Shown here one piece after another: positions 23,686-34,034 of a DNA stretch of 64,000 nucleotides (position 1 is its first letter; every line of letters begins with the position of its first letter). The translations under genes and the position numbers were made by a program. Source of the stretch: Acanthamoeba lenticulata (Eukaryota > Discosea > Longamoebia > Acanthamoebidae); contig NAVB01000105.1 in NCBI GenBank assembly GCA_002179805.1, positions 1 through 64,000 of the forward strand, read 5' to 3'. The notes beneath the pieces were generated by a model. That model did not search any database. It worked only from the letters and a program-made list of their open reading frames with translations, and had not been told where the DNA came from.

Positions 23686-24613
23686 ATGAGCGTGGATCAA
23701 GCAACACTGGACGGATGGGTAGACGAGGACCTGGCGCGCATTAACGACGCCTCGCTGTGGAAGGAGCACAAAAAGGCAAAGTCGGCTGAGGGTGAAGAGG
23801 TGGTGTGCTTCGTCCACAAACCGAAGGATGACGCCTTCTGGTGGTTCAAGATCGTTGCGCCCATGCCCTCTGCCACGCTCGCCCAAGCCAAGTACGTTCC
23901 GCTTATTTGAAGAGGCAGGTCGTTCTTCTTACATCTCTTTACCGCACCACAGCGATTTGTTTGACGCTTCGTTCGCGGAGAGGAAGAAGGAATGGAACGA
24001 GCTCTTCAAGGTGGCCCTCTTCGTTCTTCTCTTCGCTTTCGCTCTTGGCTTTATTTACTCTATTTTTGGAATTATTATTTGTAACTTAAGTTTTCTCTGC
24101 TGTCTGTGCAACAGGGCGGCAAGGTGGTGGAGAAGGTGAACGACAAGACAGAGGTGTGCCACTTCCAGTATGACCCAGCCATGATGCTCATGTCGGGCCG
24201 CGACGTCTGCTACGTCAAGACTCGCCGCGACCTCGACAACGGCGCCTTTGTCCTCTCTTACCGCAGCGTCGAACACGAGGCACACCTTCCTCTTCTGCAT
24301 AGTTGTCAATGCCTCAGCGGCTGACGTTCCAGCTTGTCGAGCGCAGGGCGCTCCCGTGACAAAGGACTTTGTGCGGATGGAGCTTCAGGGCGCCAACCTC
24401 ATCGAGCCGCGGCCGGAGGGCGGCATCCTCTACACCTACATCCAGCACGTGCGTGCCCCTACACCTCTGTCACGTGTTGAGTGTTTGCTGACCACACTGC
24501 AGCTGGACTCGAAGGTCCCGACGCTGGTGGCCAACAAGCCCATGGCTGGTGTGATGCTCAAGGAGACCGAGGCCAGGCGCAAGGCCCTTGCCAACCCCAT
24601 TGTCAAGTCGTGA
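23686..24613 (+). CDS. START-like lipid-binding domain protein (paralogue A)
   Basis: Exons 23686-23891, 23953-24010, 24115-about 24255, about 24350-24448 and 24503-24613 give roughly 205 residues. The order of conserved pieces is WVDEDLARI, CFVHKPKDDAFWWFK, WNELFKGGKVVEKV, GRDVCYVKTRRDL, FVLSYRS, VTKDFVRMELQGANLI and ILYTYIQH. These follow the START fold of amoebal lipid-transfer proteins (RR-D..-VLSYRS and Y.YIQH are the usual landmarks). The splice between YRS and the GAPVTKDF segment is ambiguous: a GT donor right after YRS or a GC donor seven bases later. A close paralogue lies on the opposite strand at 29204-30274. Likely role: binding or moving a lipid in the cytosol. The ligand is unknown. 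Confidence 0.72.
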
Positions 24614-24704
24614 TGAACCGCAACTACATTTCTTTCAAGAAATAAAAAGAAAGACAAATAAAACTGAATTTTAAAAGTCAAGAAAAAATGTACTTGTGCA
24701 AGAC

Positions 24705-26473
24705 ATGGCCTGGCGAACGCGCGACTGCCGCTTGTTGGTGTGTGCTGTAAGGCCGGTGCCGCGGAGCACCACAACAACGCTACGCATCGGTGCCGCGACG
24801 CCAGCACAGACGAGATGCTGGGCGTCGAAGCGCTCTCCGCCAGCAAGAGCTGCGGCACAGCCAGACAAGTCTATCACACGACAAGCGCACGTGTCAGTGA
24901 TGCTCGAGGAGGTGCTTGTGGGCCTTGGCGTGGACAGCAAATCCACGAAATCTTCACCACCATCCGAAAATCGCGAACGCGTATTTGTTGATGGCACCTT
25001 CGGCCGTGGCGGCCACACACGCGCCCTCCTCGGTGCCTCGTCCTTCCTTTTTTTTCTTTTATATTTTATATATAACTAATTATTTATTTACATAATACGC
25101 AGACCGGGACCCGAGGTGTCGTGTGATCGCCATCGACTGCGATAAGACGGCGTTTGAGAGCGACGAACAGCGGAAGCTCATCGAAGGCCATCGAGGGCGC
25201 CTCATTCCCGTGCAAGGTAAGTCTGACTCTGCTGGATCGGCCTCTCGTCCTCTGACGAGTTTCAGAACATTTCTCACGCATCATCCTGTTGGGCACGCTC
25301 CTCGCAGGACGGTTCGGGAACCTGGCCCGGCTGGTGGCCCAGGCGGGCTTGGCGCACGTCGACGGCGTGCTTCTGGACCTGGGCGTGTCCTCGCCCCAGC
25401 TCGACACCGCTGCGCGCGGCTTCTCCTTCCGCCCTGACCTCAACGGTTCGTTTTTTATTATATTTTATTATATTATAGTTTTAGTTTTAGTTTTTAACAA
25501 ATTTATTATTTTGTCTTTATTTGTAAAATATTGGTGCGCAGGCCCGCTGGACATGCGGATGGACCAATCGCCCAACAGTCTGACCGCGGCCTACGTCGTC
25601 AACAACGTGGCCGAGGAGGAGATCGCGCGCATCATCTGGATGGTCGGCCCCGCCCTCCTCCCCGTCCTTGGCGATGTTGTTGATGACGACGTCTGACAAA
25701 AGGACGGCGGCGCCACCACCATCATCATCCTCTTGGTGGTTTACAGTATGGCGAAGAGCGCCAGTCGAGGCAGATCGCGCGGGCCATCTGCCGCCACCGG
25801 GCCGAGCGACCGATCGACACGACCGCGCAGCTGGCCGACATCGTGCGGCGCTGCCTCGGGCCTTCCTCGGGCGGCGGCCGCGGGTCCAAGATCGACCCGG
25901 CCACGCGCACCTTCCAGGCCCTTCGCATCTTCGTCAACGACGAGGTCCCGCCCTCGTCCGCGCCCCGTCTCGGTCGGGAATTCTAACAATGTTTTTCTTT
26001 TCTTTTCTTTATTCTTTTATATTATGCTTGTGAATGATGCGCAGATCAAGCAACTGCAGATGGCGCTCGCCGGGGCCGAACGGGTGTTGGCGCCCGGCGG
26101 CCGGCTGGCCGTGATCTCGTTCCACTCGCTGGAGGACCGCGAGGTCAAGAACTTTACGTACTTTTGCGCCGGCCGCCGCAAGGCCTCGCTGGCGGCCGAG
26201 CACGGCGGAGGCGCGTGGGTTGAGCAAAAGGACGAGGACAAGGATGAGGATGAGGAGGATGAAGATGAAGATGAAGACGTTCAGGAGCATGACCGCTTGT
26301 TCTTGCCCTCGTTCCGGCTCGTGGGCGGCCGAAGCGGCAAGTTCGTGGCGGCGTCGGCGGCCGAAGTGCGCGTCAACCCACGGGCCCGGTCGGCCAAGCT
26401 GCGCGTGGCCGAGCGCACGCGACTCCCGCCGCTGCGACCCTACGGCCCCGGCTTCGAGGAAGCTGACGGCTGA
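24705..26473 (+). CDS. METTL15: 12S/16S rRNA m4C methyltransferase, RsmH/METTL15
   Basis: Seven exons (24705-25032, 25103-25216, 25308-25445, 25542-25642, 25747-25944, 26045-26473 as the core chain) encode all RsmH landmarks. In order they are [33 protein letters not shown] (abridged), [52 protein letters not shown] and [18 protein letters not shown]. The enzyme uses S-adenosylmethionine to N4-methylate a cytosine in the small-subunit rRNA. The eukaryotic form acts in mitochondria, and the Arg/Ser/Thr/Ala-rich first 60 residues look like a mitochondrial presequence. An acidic insert ([12 protein letters not shown]) after VK is extra compared with bacterial RsmH. Counting exons strictly, I can place six with confidence. 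Confidence 0.9.
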
Positions 26474-26670
26474 CCTGCCCACTATCAAGTTTTGCGTCTT
26501 GTAACAACAAGCAACATTGTCTCAATCGCAACCTTTTCCTCCATGGGATGAAGGGTGAACGTGCTGTGAGCTCTTCGTGGAAAACGAACAACACACAAAG
26601 CTCATGCCTTTACGGAGCGAACAACAGTTTTTGTTTTTATTCGCGGTAGCCTGGAAGCCAAACAAAAACG

Positions 26671-27037
26671 ATGCAAAAGAACGAAGAAGATGTGGAGCCG
26701 GAGGAGTTTCTTGATCCTATCACCCTCTCCATCATGGTGCGTGAAAAAAAACACAACTCTCTCCTCACCACCTCACCCTCCCACCCTAGTTTTTAGCACT
26801 CACCCGCTCTCGGCGGGGTGGGGGGGGGGAGCGCATCAGGAGGAAGCAGTGATGGCGGGTGGGTGTGGGCACAGCTTCTCCCACGCTTCAATTACCACGT
26901 GGCTCCGACAAAACCACGCCGTGTGTCCCGTGTGCAAGCGCTACCTCACCGAGGACCAGCTCGTGCCCAACTATGCCTTGCGCTCTGCCATCGAGCGGTG
27001 CGACCAACCTTGTTTCCGCCATCTTGAGAGCAGCTAG
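26671..27037 (+). CDS. U-box domain protein (possibly the 5' part of a longer gene)
   Basis: Exons 26671-26736 and 26840 onward encode a U-box: FLDPITLSIM, then GGCGHSFSHASITTWL, CPVCKRYLTEDQL and PNYALRSAIE. U-boxes bind E2 enzymes and give E3 ubiquitin ligase activity. This one keeps a C..C pair (CPVC) and CGH that are more RING-like than in most U-boxes. Read straight through, the frame stops at 27037, giving only 87 residues. However, a donor of the locally favoured type (gtgcg) follows AIER at about 27001 and would continue in phase into 27084-27127 and then into the Cys-rich membrane gene at 27261. See the separate finding. Start: the first ATG in frame. Confidence 0.7.
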
Positions 27038-27265
27038 CTGCTACCTACCCTCATGCTCACTTGGTCGATTGGGCACGGATCAGATACAAAGCCAAGTGGG
27101 CGCCAACAGCGAGCGGCAGCTCCACCGGTGAGCCGACGCAGGACGCTTACACCACCCGTGGGTGCCCCCACCGCCAGCACATGCGCCACCGACTGCCATA
27201 CGAGGGCTTACTCGCGCCGTTGGTGGCCGTCGTGCGTGCGTGCGTGCGTGCGGGAGACAGACAGC

Positions 27266-27968
27266 ATGCCGTCGTGGCCGCCTGACCCGGTCAAGTCGGC
27301 GCCTTACACGAGCTCGCCGGGCATCGACGCCGAGGCCGACATGCCCCCGGCTGGTGTCCAGCACAACAACGACTACAACGACAACAACAACCACCACCAT
27401 GGGCACGACGACGGCGACGAAGAAGAGGGCGGGTGGCTGAGCCGAACGGTACGCGAGGCGCGCCAGGCCGAGCAGGGCTGTTGCTTGTGCGCCTGCGAGG
27501 GACCGGTCTACTGCTGCAAGACTGCGCGTGAGCCCAGCACGGCCCATTGCTTTGACCCAAAGTACGACCCGCTCGGATGCTCCGCCTGTCTCGCGAGAGA
27601 TCGCTGTGTCGACACAGTTGGGACTGACTGACTGACCCCCTGCGCCATGTGGTAGGTGGCCGTCGCCGTCGGGCTTCATGTGCATCTACTGCTACGGGCC
27701 TCGAAGCACGTACATGCGGCGAACAGTCTCCAGCCTGTGCTTTCCTCTTTTCGCGGTCCTTCTGGCCGTGTTGTACGTGCTCGAGATGGTCTTCTGGATG
27801 GTGTACTGCGTCCTTTTCGCGGTGTTGTTCCTGGTCATCTCGCCCTTCTATCTACTCTTTCGGGTGCCCATCTCGATGCTCTGTCCCCTATTCTACGAAC
27901 GTCACATCAAGTACACGTGGTTCAACAAGACCTTTGGCTGTGATTCCTCGGCCAACACCGCAACGTAG
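27266..27968 (+). CDS. Cys-rich membrane protein, unknown
   Basis: Exons 27266-27561 and 27656-27968 join in phase (donor gtacg, acceptor ggtag) to 202 residues if the ATG at 27266 is used. The N-terminal 60 residues are polar with Asn/His/Asp runs. A cysteine-rich block follows (EQGCCLCACEGPVYCCKTA), then a conserved-looking FMCIYCYGPRSTYMRR. Next comes a long hydrophobic region that can form two membrane helices (LCFPLFAVLLAVLYVLEMV and LFAVLFLVISPFYLLF), then a short polar tail. The Cys clusters could bind metal or be acylated. No family is recognised. This may not be an independent gene: in-phase splicing from the upstream U-box exons is possible. Confidence 0.6.
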
Positions 27969-28225
27969 CTCCAAAAAAAAAGATATTAAAATATAATTCT
28001 TTATTCTTATTATTAAATGGCCGCGAACACGAGTACCAAGGGCCAACTCCTTCACGCACATAGAAACGCGAGAGACGATGCCTACCATCAAGTTTTGCGT
28101 CCGGCTAGCGTACGATAAAGCCAATTTTCTGGTCCATTTCGGCAGAAAACCAAGCGGCCAGCACAAGAAGTCGAGCTGAACCGGACCTCCGCTTGACCAA
28201 GAGGAGAAGAAGTGAATCGAAAAAC

Positions 28226-29174
28226 ATGGAAGAAGTAAAGGTGGTGCTGTTCGACCTCGACAATGTGCTTTACTGCTCGCCGCGCCTGGCGGAGGAGACG
28301 GAAAAGCTTATCACTGCGTTCTTTAAGGAGGAGCTCGGGTACAAGGATGAGCGAAAGATAGAGGCCCAGAAGAAGCGCTACTTTGACCAGTACGGGCTGG
28401 TCCTCAAAGGCCTCCGCAAAGACTACCCGGACCGTACGAGAGAGCATTTGCCATTTCTTCATGCCTCTCGCACTTCGCTCTTTTCACCTCTCTTCTCTCT
28501 TTGCCTGCAGTGGACACGGAGCTGTACCTGAAGAAGGTGGACGGCTCTCTCCCGCTGGACAAGTGCTTGCGTCGCGACGATGAGCTGCGAGATATGCTCC
28601 AGCGCATACGACCTGGTGTGCCATGCTCTCCTCTGCTCCCCCCCCTCTCCTGCTGCTTTTCCAGAAGAGGTCGTTGACGCTCGGATGATACAGAGATCAA
28701 GAAGCTGGTGATGACCAACGCGGCAAAGGGCCACGTTCAGCGCACAACGCACGTGTTGGGAGTCGACGACTGCTTCGATGACATCATCGACATCTTTGCT
28801 CTCGGTACGCCCCGTTCAACCCACCAAGCACGCGCAGGAGATGAACACAAACAAGACGGTACCGCTCGACAGACTGGAACCCAAAGCCTCAGGAAAAGGC
28901 GTTTGAGCTCGCCCTGGAGCGATGCGAAAAGGCGGCCGGCGTGAAGGACCTTCGGCCTGCGCAGTGCCTCATGATCGACGACAACCAAAAGACGGTCGAG
29001 GAGGCCCGCCGCCTGGGCTTCCACGCTCTCTGGGTCAACCCCAAGGCCGACGGCCAAGAAGGTGGCCAAAAAGACGACAATCGGGGCGATGGCGCGGCTG
29101 TGGCCAGACGAGTGCACGAGCTGCCGCGGGTCTGCCCGGAATTGTTCACCCCAGCGTCCGCCAAGTCGAATTGA
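28226..29174 (+). CDS. HAD-superfamily pyrimidine 5'-nucleotidase-like (SDT1/PHM8 type)
   Basis: Four exons (28226-28433, 28511-28615, 28694-28804, 28873-29174) give 241 residues. HAD motif I is VVLFDLDNVLY (both Asp present), motif II is KLVMTNAAKGH, motif III includes WNPKPQEKAFELAL, and motif IV is CLMIDDNQKTVEEA. The YFDQYGLVLKGL cap segment and the KPKP block match the yeast Sdt1/Phm8 subfamily, which dephosphorylates pyrimidine nucleotides or lysophosphatidate. The exact substrate is not shown by sequence. The fourth exon acceptor at 28872 was chosen because it restores WNPKP in frame. The stop is 29 bases from the stop of the convergent START paralogue, so the 3' UTRs probably overlap. 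Confidence 0.85.
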
Positions 29175-29203
29175 ATTGCTGCATCGTCGTGCTGGCGTTG
29201 TTA

Positions 29204-30274
29204 TTATTGCTGCTCCTCCTCCTCCTCCACTTCCTTCTCGCCCTGGCGGTGAACCCGCGGGTTGCGCACGGCCTTGCGCACGCCTTCGATCTCCTTGAGC
29301 ATGACGTCGGCCTGCGGCCCGTTGGCCAGCGCCTTTGGGAGCCTGCCCTTGGCATCTGCCTGCATAGGCATGACCATGACACATTGCCGTCATCATCTTC
29401 ATCCCCTTCATCCCATTTCTGGTCAAGTGGCCTAGCGGGGCCGCATCATGCACGTACGTGCTGGATGTAGGTGTAGGTGAAGCCCCGGCCGGACGCGTGT
29501 GGCGTGATCATGTGGGCGCCCTCGAACTCGAGCCGCACAAAGTCCTTGTGTGGCGGGCACTCCTGTTCGTCCGCCGCCGCCGAGTGAGTGCTCGTCTCGT
29601 CGTGGGTAAAGGTCAACACAAAGACGAGAGTTGTTTGTTTTTACCGGGTGGCGTATGCTGCGGTAGGAGAGGATGAAGCTGCCGTCGTCGCCCAGGTCGC
29701 GGCGCACTTTGGCGTAGCATGTGTCGCGGCCAGAGACGAAGAAGATGGGCGACGCGTACTGGAAGTAGCACAGCTCGGTCTGCTCGTCTACTCGCTCGAT
29801 GATGCGCCCGCCCTGTGTTCCCCGCCCGCGGTCAGCTCCAAGACCAAGACCAACAGTCACCTTCTTCCCTTCTTCACATCGACGATATCGTACGACGTAG
29901 AGCTCGTGCCACTCGTGCTGGCGCAGTTGGAGACCCTCGTCGAGCAAGTTGTCCACGTTGCGTAGCAGCTCGTTGACCTCCTCGACTTCACCTTCCTCCG
30001 CCTCTGACTCGGGGAGGACGTCGCCGACGACCTTGATCCACCATACGGGGTCGCCCTTTGGCCTGTGCACAAAGCACCGGTCGTGCCCGTTGCGGCCCGT
30101 CTTGTGCAGACGCCACGAGAAGGAGGAGGCCGCCTCGTCTCCGCCTCCTTCGGCCGCGGCGATGCGCTGAAGGTCATCATCGACCCACTGCGCCCGCTGC
30201 TCGGTCGTGAGCGCCGTCGCTTCAGGAGGAGCGCCCTCGCCGAGCGTCCAAGTTGGGCTGCTTGTCTTCTCCAT
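29204..30274 (-). CDS. START-like lipid-binding domain protein (paralogue B)
   Basis: Four exons (30274-29894, 29812-29645, 29562-29458, 29359-29204) give 269 residues. The landmarks parallel those of the gene at 23686: WVDDDLQRI, CFVHRPKGDPVWWIK, WHELY, GGRIIERVDEQTELCYFQY, GRDTCYAKVRRDL, FILSYRSIRHP, HKDFVRLEFEGAHMI, FTYTYIQH and a final VMLKEIEGVRKAVRNP. Intron positions after the WNE/WHEL region, after YRS and after YIQH are also shared, so the two are duplicates. This copy has a longer N-terminus, an acidic spacer (EAEEGEVEEV) and an acidic Glu tail. The first intron (81 bases) has no stop in frame, so an intron-retained isoform of 296 residues is possible. Confidence 0.78.
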
Positions 30275-30511
30275 CGGCGTGTAAAGATATTAATAAACTT
30301 TGAAGAAAACGAACAAGAAACTATTTCTTCGTGGTTGTCGTCTTATTGCATTCTCGTAAGTCGCCCTTGTTGGCGGACACTAACAACGAAACAACCCGTT
30401 GCGCCCGCAACCGACTAACGAAAGCTTCTACACTACCGTTTCTTGCTTCTACGCGTGCATCAATCGAGGGATTGATTTTGAGAAGATAAATCAACACACA
30501 TCAGCAGCAAC

Positions 30512-30776
30512 ATGAATCTGGTCACTTTCATCCTTTGGGTCATCATCCTCATCCTGGTGTTCCCCATCTCGTGCTTCTGCGGCTTCCTGTGGGTCGTTTG
30601 CTCTTGCTGCTCGCCATGCTTTGCCGACTGTGCTCAGATCCTCGAAGCCCTCTGGAAAGGTGCGTAGCCGACTTCGTTTTCTGCTTTCCAGCCTTTCATT
30701 TTACAATCTCATTTCATCCATCACCACCTCAGGTGCTTCCCTGGTGCAATACTGCGCCAAGAAGGCCATGTCGTAG
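30512..30776 (+). CDS. Tiny membrane protein, tandem copy 1
   Basis: Two exons (30512-30659, 30733-30776) give 63 residues. The first 28 residues form one strong membrane helix (VTFILWVIILILVFPISCFCGF). A Cys-rich turn (CSCCSPCFADC) and the tail GASLVQYCAKKAMS follow. The exon junction lies after LEALWK in phase 1. No known family is recognised. The next gene has the same layout, helix, Cys turn, junction site and C-terminal K-K-A-M motif. Cysteines next to the helix could be palmitoylated (inference). Confidence 0.7.
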
Positions 30777-30954
30777 ACTTGTTCTTAGCTTGATGGCTAC
30801 CAACGGGTGTTAACGATTTACACGTAAATCAAAATATATTTTGATTATTTGTTGTATTTTCCTCCGTTGCCGCCAGTCCCCGCAAAGGCGGTGTTCGTCA
30901 GTTGTACGAGAACGAGGAGGAAAGAGAACGAACTGACGACAAGAGGTGTGAGGA

Positions 30955-31266
30955 ATGGGTTGCAATCCGGTCACGTTCGTCATCTTCGTGGTTCTGGCCA
31001 TCTTGTTGATTCCCGTTTCGCTCTTTTGCGCCTGCTGGTGGGTCATCTTTTCGCTCTTTGCTCCGTGCATACCGGGCTGTAGCGACATATTGAAGCTCCT
31101 CTGGAAGGGTACCACTGGCGCCAGCTTCACCCTTCCTTCCCCTCCTTTGCAGAGAGATTCAATCTTTTTCCCCTCATGAGAACGGTATCACTCTTCACCA
31201 GGCGCCTCTCTGACCAAGACCTGCTCCAAGAAGGCGATGGGCAAGGACTCCTACCTCAAGATCTAG
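30955..31266 (+). CDS. Tiny membrane protein, tandem copy 2
   Basis: Two exons (30955-31108, 31202-31266) give 72 residues. The layout copies the gene just upstream: a polar start ending in NPVTFVIFVVLAILLIP, a Cys/Trp turn (FCACWWVIFSLFAPCIPGC), the phase-1 junction after LKLLWK, and a tail GASLTKTCSKKAMG that is extended by KDSYLKI. The pair arose by tandem duplication. A Gly at position 2 (MGCNP) could be N-myristoylated with Cys3 palmitoylated, which copy 1 lacks. Confidence 0.72.
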
Positions 31267-31374
31267 CGAGGTAGAGCCACACACCGGCCACCGCCAGGCA
31301 CCAATAATAAACTCGGGCCTTATTTATTTATTTATTTAAATTGTATTTTTGATAGTTTTATGTGCCCAAGGGGG

Positions 31375-32558
31375 TCAGTCCGTGCAGAAGTAGCGGTCGG
31401 CAAAGTCGCCGATTCCGGGTGACACCTTCTTCTGTTGGTGATGTTAGTTTCCAGCATTTACAGTCCTAAGCAAATAATGATAAAATGGATTTAAATAGCT
31501 AAATAAATAAATTAATAATAAAAACAAGGGCTGGTGGTACCCTTTCGTTGAGGCCGGGGTCGACCTCGGAGACGACAATGCCCACCTCCGGGAAGGCCGT
31601 CGTCACGGCCCGGATGCCCTCGGGAGCCGCTGTGCACATCCACGATCGTGTCACCATCATCATCATCGTGTGGTCTGCAGCTGCAGCAGCGACGACAAGC
31701 GCAAGGACGAGGACGGTACCGATGAGGGCGAGGAAGACGATCCTCTCCTGCTTCACGCCGTGGTCGAGCAGCACTTGGATCGCTCGCTTGGCGCCACCCC
31801 CTTCAAGACGACGATGTGGCACAATGTAAACGGTGATGATGAAGATGATGTGATGAAGAAGGAGGAGGCGAGCGACGAACCAGAGGCGAGGATGGGGTCG
31901 AGCAGGAGCACGAATCGATTGTTGATGTCATCCGGCAGCTTCACAAAGTAGAGCTCCGGCTCGCCCGTGTCCTGGCCAAGTAGAAGAAAGAGAAAAGAAG
32001 AAGAAGTAGCATGAGCAGCAAGGACAAGAAGAAACATGATGAGGATGGCGAGGATGGGTGGTGCACGTACTTCATTGCGCTCAATGAGGATCTTGCCTAT
32101 CCGCACGTCCTTGGCCACGGCCTTGAGCGCCGACTCCATGCTCTCGCCCGCGCGGACGACGGAGACGCCGCACAGGCGCGAGGGCCACTCGACGCCGCGG
32201 TAGAGGTCGCCCGTGGGGGTGGTGATCTCCTTGCTGGCGAAGGGCAGGTGGCTGAGGCCCTCCTCCACGACGAGCCGAATGAGTCGGTTGGAGTAGAACA
32301 CAAAATCCTCATTACTCGTGTTGCGATCCCGAATTATGGTGTGCAGCCCTGCAAGAGCGGATTTTGGCATCAATCGCTCCATCCATCCAAATGGGCATAG
32401 ACGAGGCTTCATCTCCGCGCTTTGGATTTACAGCAAGGCCAAAAGGTACCTTTCACTTGATAGGAGGGCGGCATCACGAACACGCGTGGCGTCGGGGGCT
32501 GGTACTCGAATGTCGGCTTGGGCGACGCATACTGCAGCATCGGCGACGACGGCTCCAT
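31375..32558 (-). CDS. UPRT: Uracil phosphoribosyltransferase
   Basis: Six exons (32558-32450, 32348-32071, 31971-31881, 31800-31720, 31629-31541, 31431-31375) give 234 residues, normal for eukaryotic UPRT. Key pieces are HTIIRDRNTSNEDFVFYSNR, GVSVVRAGESMESAL, KILIERNE, FVLLLDPILASGG (PRPP-binding loop), VFLALIG, and the C-terminal VDPGLNE with PGIGDFADRYF that contacts uracil. The enzyme makes UMP from uracil and PRPP in pyrimidine salvage, in the cytosol. The fourth exon acceptor (cttgaag) is not a classic CAG but preserves phase. The SASGSAG-type loop found in relatives reads ASGGGAKR here, so that junction deserves a cDNA check. The divergent gene at 32628 starts only 69 bases away. Confidence 0.88.
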
Positions 32559-32627
32559 CTTCCGCTGATTTACAATATAAAGAAATGCTAAAAAGAAAAC
32601 GAAAACAAAAACAGCTCAAAATCACAA

Positions 32628-33601
32628 ATGGAACCAAGGAAGCGGATCGAGGCGCAGTGGACTCCCGTGTGGCTGCGCACGGGAGGGGCGACTGCCGTGG
32701 GATTGTTGATGGGCGCTGTGGTGGCGCGTCGGCGATTGCGGGCAGCACAAAGCATGAGCGAGGAGGCGATCGCCGCGTCTCCGTTCCTGCGGAGCGCAGT
32801 GTCGTCGCCCTCGACTGCCACACTCGCCTTCACCCTCTCCATGGGCTTCATGGCCGGCTCCACGACCTGCTTGTTCCTCAGTATGGCCCACACGTTTCTT
32901 CTCGTCAAATCTGCACAAAACACAAAACACACGCTGACCTCTGGGCATGACTGAACAGCCACGCGAGAGCTGCTGCGTGTGGACATGCAGTGGGAAGGCA
33001 TGGCGCCCAGCCTCTACGCGGGCATGCTCACGGGCGCGGCGCTGGGCGCGGTCACGGGCGGGCCCTACAGCGCGCTGCTGGGGACCGCCACGGTCGGTGG
33101 CCTGAGCATCTTGGGCGAGGGCGGGGTGGCGCTCTACGGCCAATGGTATGAACGCAAGCGGCAACAGGTCCTCGAGCACCGGCTCGTCGAGCGCCAGCAA
33201 GCGCTGATGCGACAGCGCGACCAGATGGCCGGACAAGACGAAGAGCTGCGGCAGGAGATGGATCAGCAGCTGGCGGCTGTGACAGACCGCCTGAGCGAGC
33301 TGCGGGGGAGGCACGAGGAGCACGACCGCACCAACAGTGATAAATGGGCGTCGTGGATGGCGCTGAAGCTGCCCAGCTGGTCCCCCGTGCGACCTCTGAC
33401 CGACGAGCAGCTGCGCGAGAAGCGGGCCGAAGAAGCCGTGGAGAGGTGTGTGCACTGTCGAAGCCGCTGATGCACATATCCAGAACCTCACCCTTCGTCG
33501 TGTGCATGCCCAGGGAAATGCTGGCGCGGTACTACGCCGAGCGAGAGCGCGAGTTCCAAAGAGAGCGTACCGAGCCAGTGGAGGACCAGGCCGTGCAGTA
33601 G
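32628..33601 (+). CDS. Membrane protein with coiled coil, unknown
   Basis: Three exons (32628-32880, 32959-33445, 33514-33601) give 275 residues. One or two hydrophobic segments occur near residues 20-32 (GGATAVGLLMGAVVA) and 65-85 (TLAFTLSMGFMAGSTTCLF). A Gly/Ala-rich hydrophobic part follows (YAGMLTGAALGAVTGG, LLGTATVGGLSILGEGGVALYG). Then comes a long Arg/Glu/Gln coiled coil (about 140-210) and a charged tail. The mix of Gly-rich membrane segments resembles TIM17-like small mitochondrial proteins, but the signature is not clear enough to name. No function is assigned. It is divergently paired with UPRT. Confidence 0.65.
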
Positions 33602-34034
33602 TAGGTCCGACTTTCTTCCTTTGTCTGCCGTGCACACCTGCACCACACGCCTCAGCCCAGATGCCCAAGATCATAAAGCCTTTGCGAAACAGTTTACAAT
33701 ACAGTTGACATTTAGAAAACATCTACATTTTATTTTGGCCCAGATTTTAAACAGCTTCATGTTTTCGTCTCTTGCCTTCGAGTTTTCGTGACGAGCGAGT
33801 TGTGACATTGGGCTGTGCTCGCAGAACGAGAAGGGAACAGAAGAGTCCCCCGTCCGAGCGAGCCCTTTGCGCCTTTTCAGCAGCGCGTCAAGGGAACGGC
33901 CGTGCCAATACATAGAGTTATGTCACCGCACTTTAGTGTTGTCCTCCTTCGATCCAGCTTGCACGCCCAACACAGCTGCCAGATCAAGTGCTGAGAAGGA
34001 TTAGATAAAAGAGAGAAGTGCAGAGGAGACAGAA
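33602..34034. other. Intergenic spacer
   Basis: This is 433 bases between two unknown membrane-protein genes on the + strand. Open frames are short and lack codon bias. No repeat, RNA gene or transposon end is visible. Confidence 0.45.
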
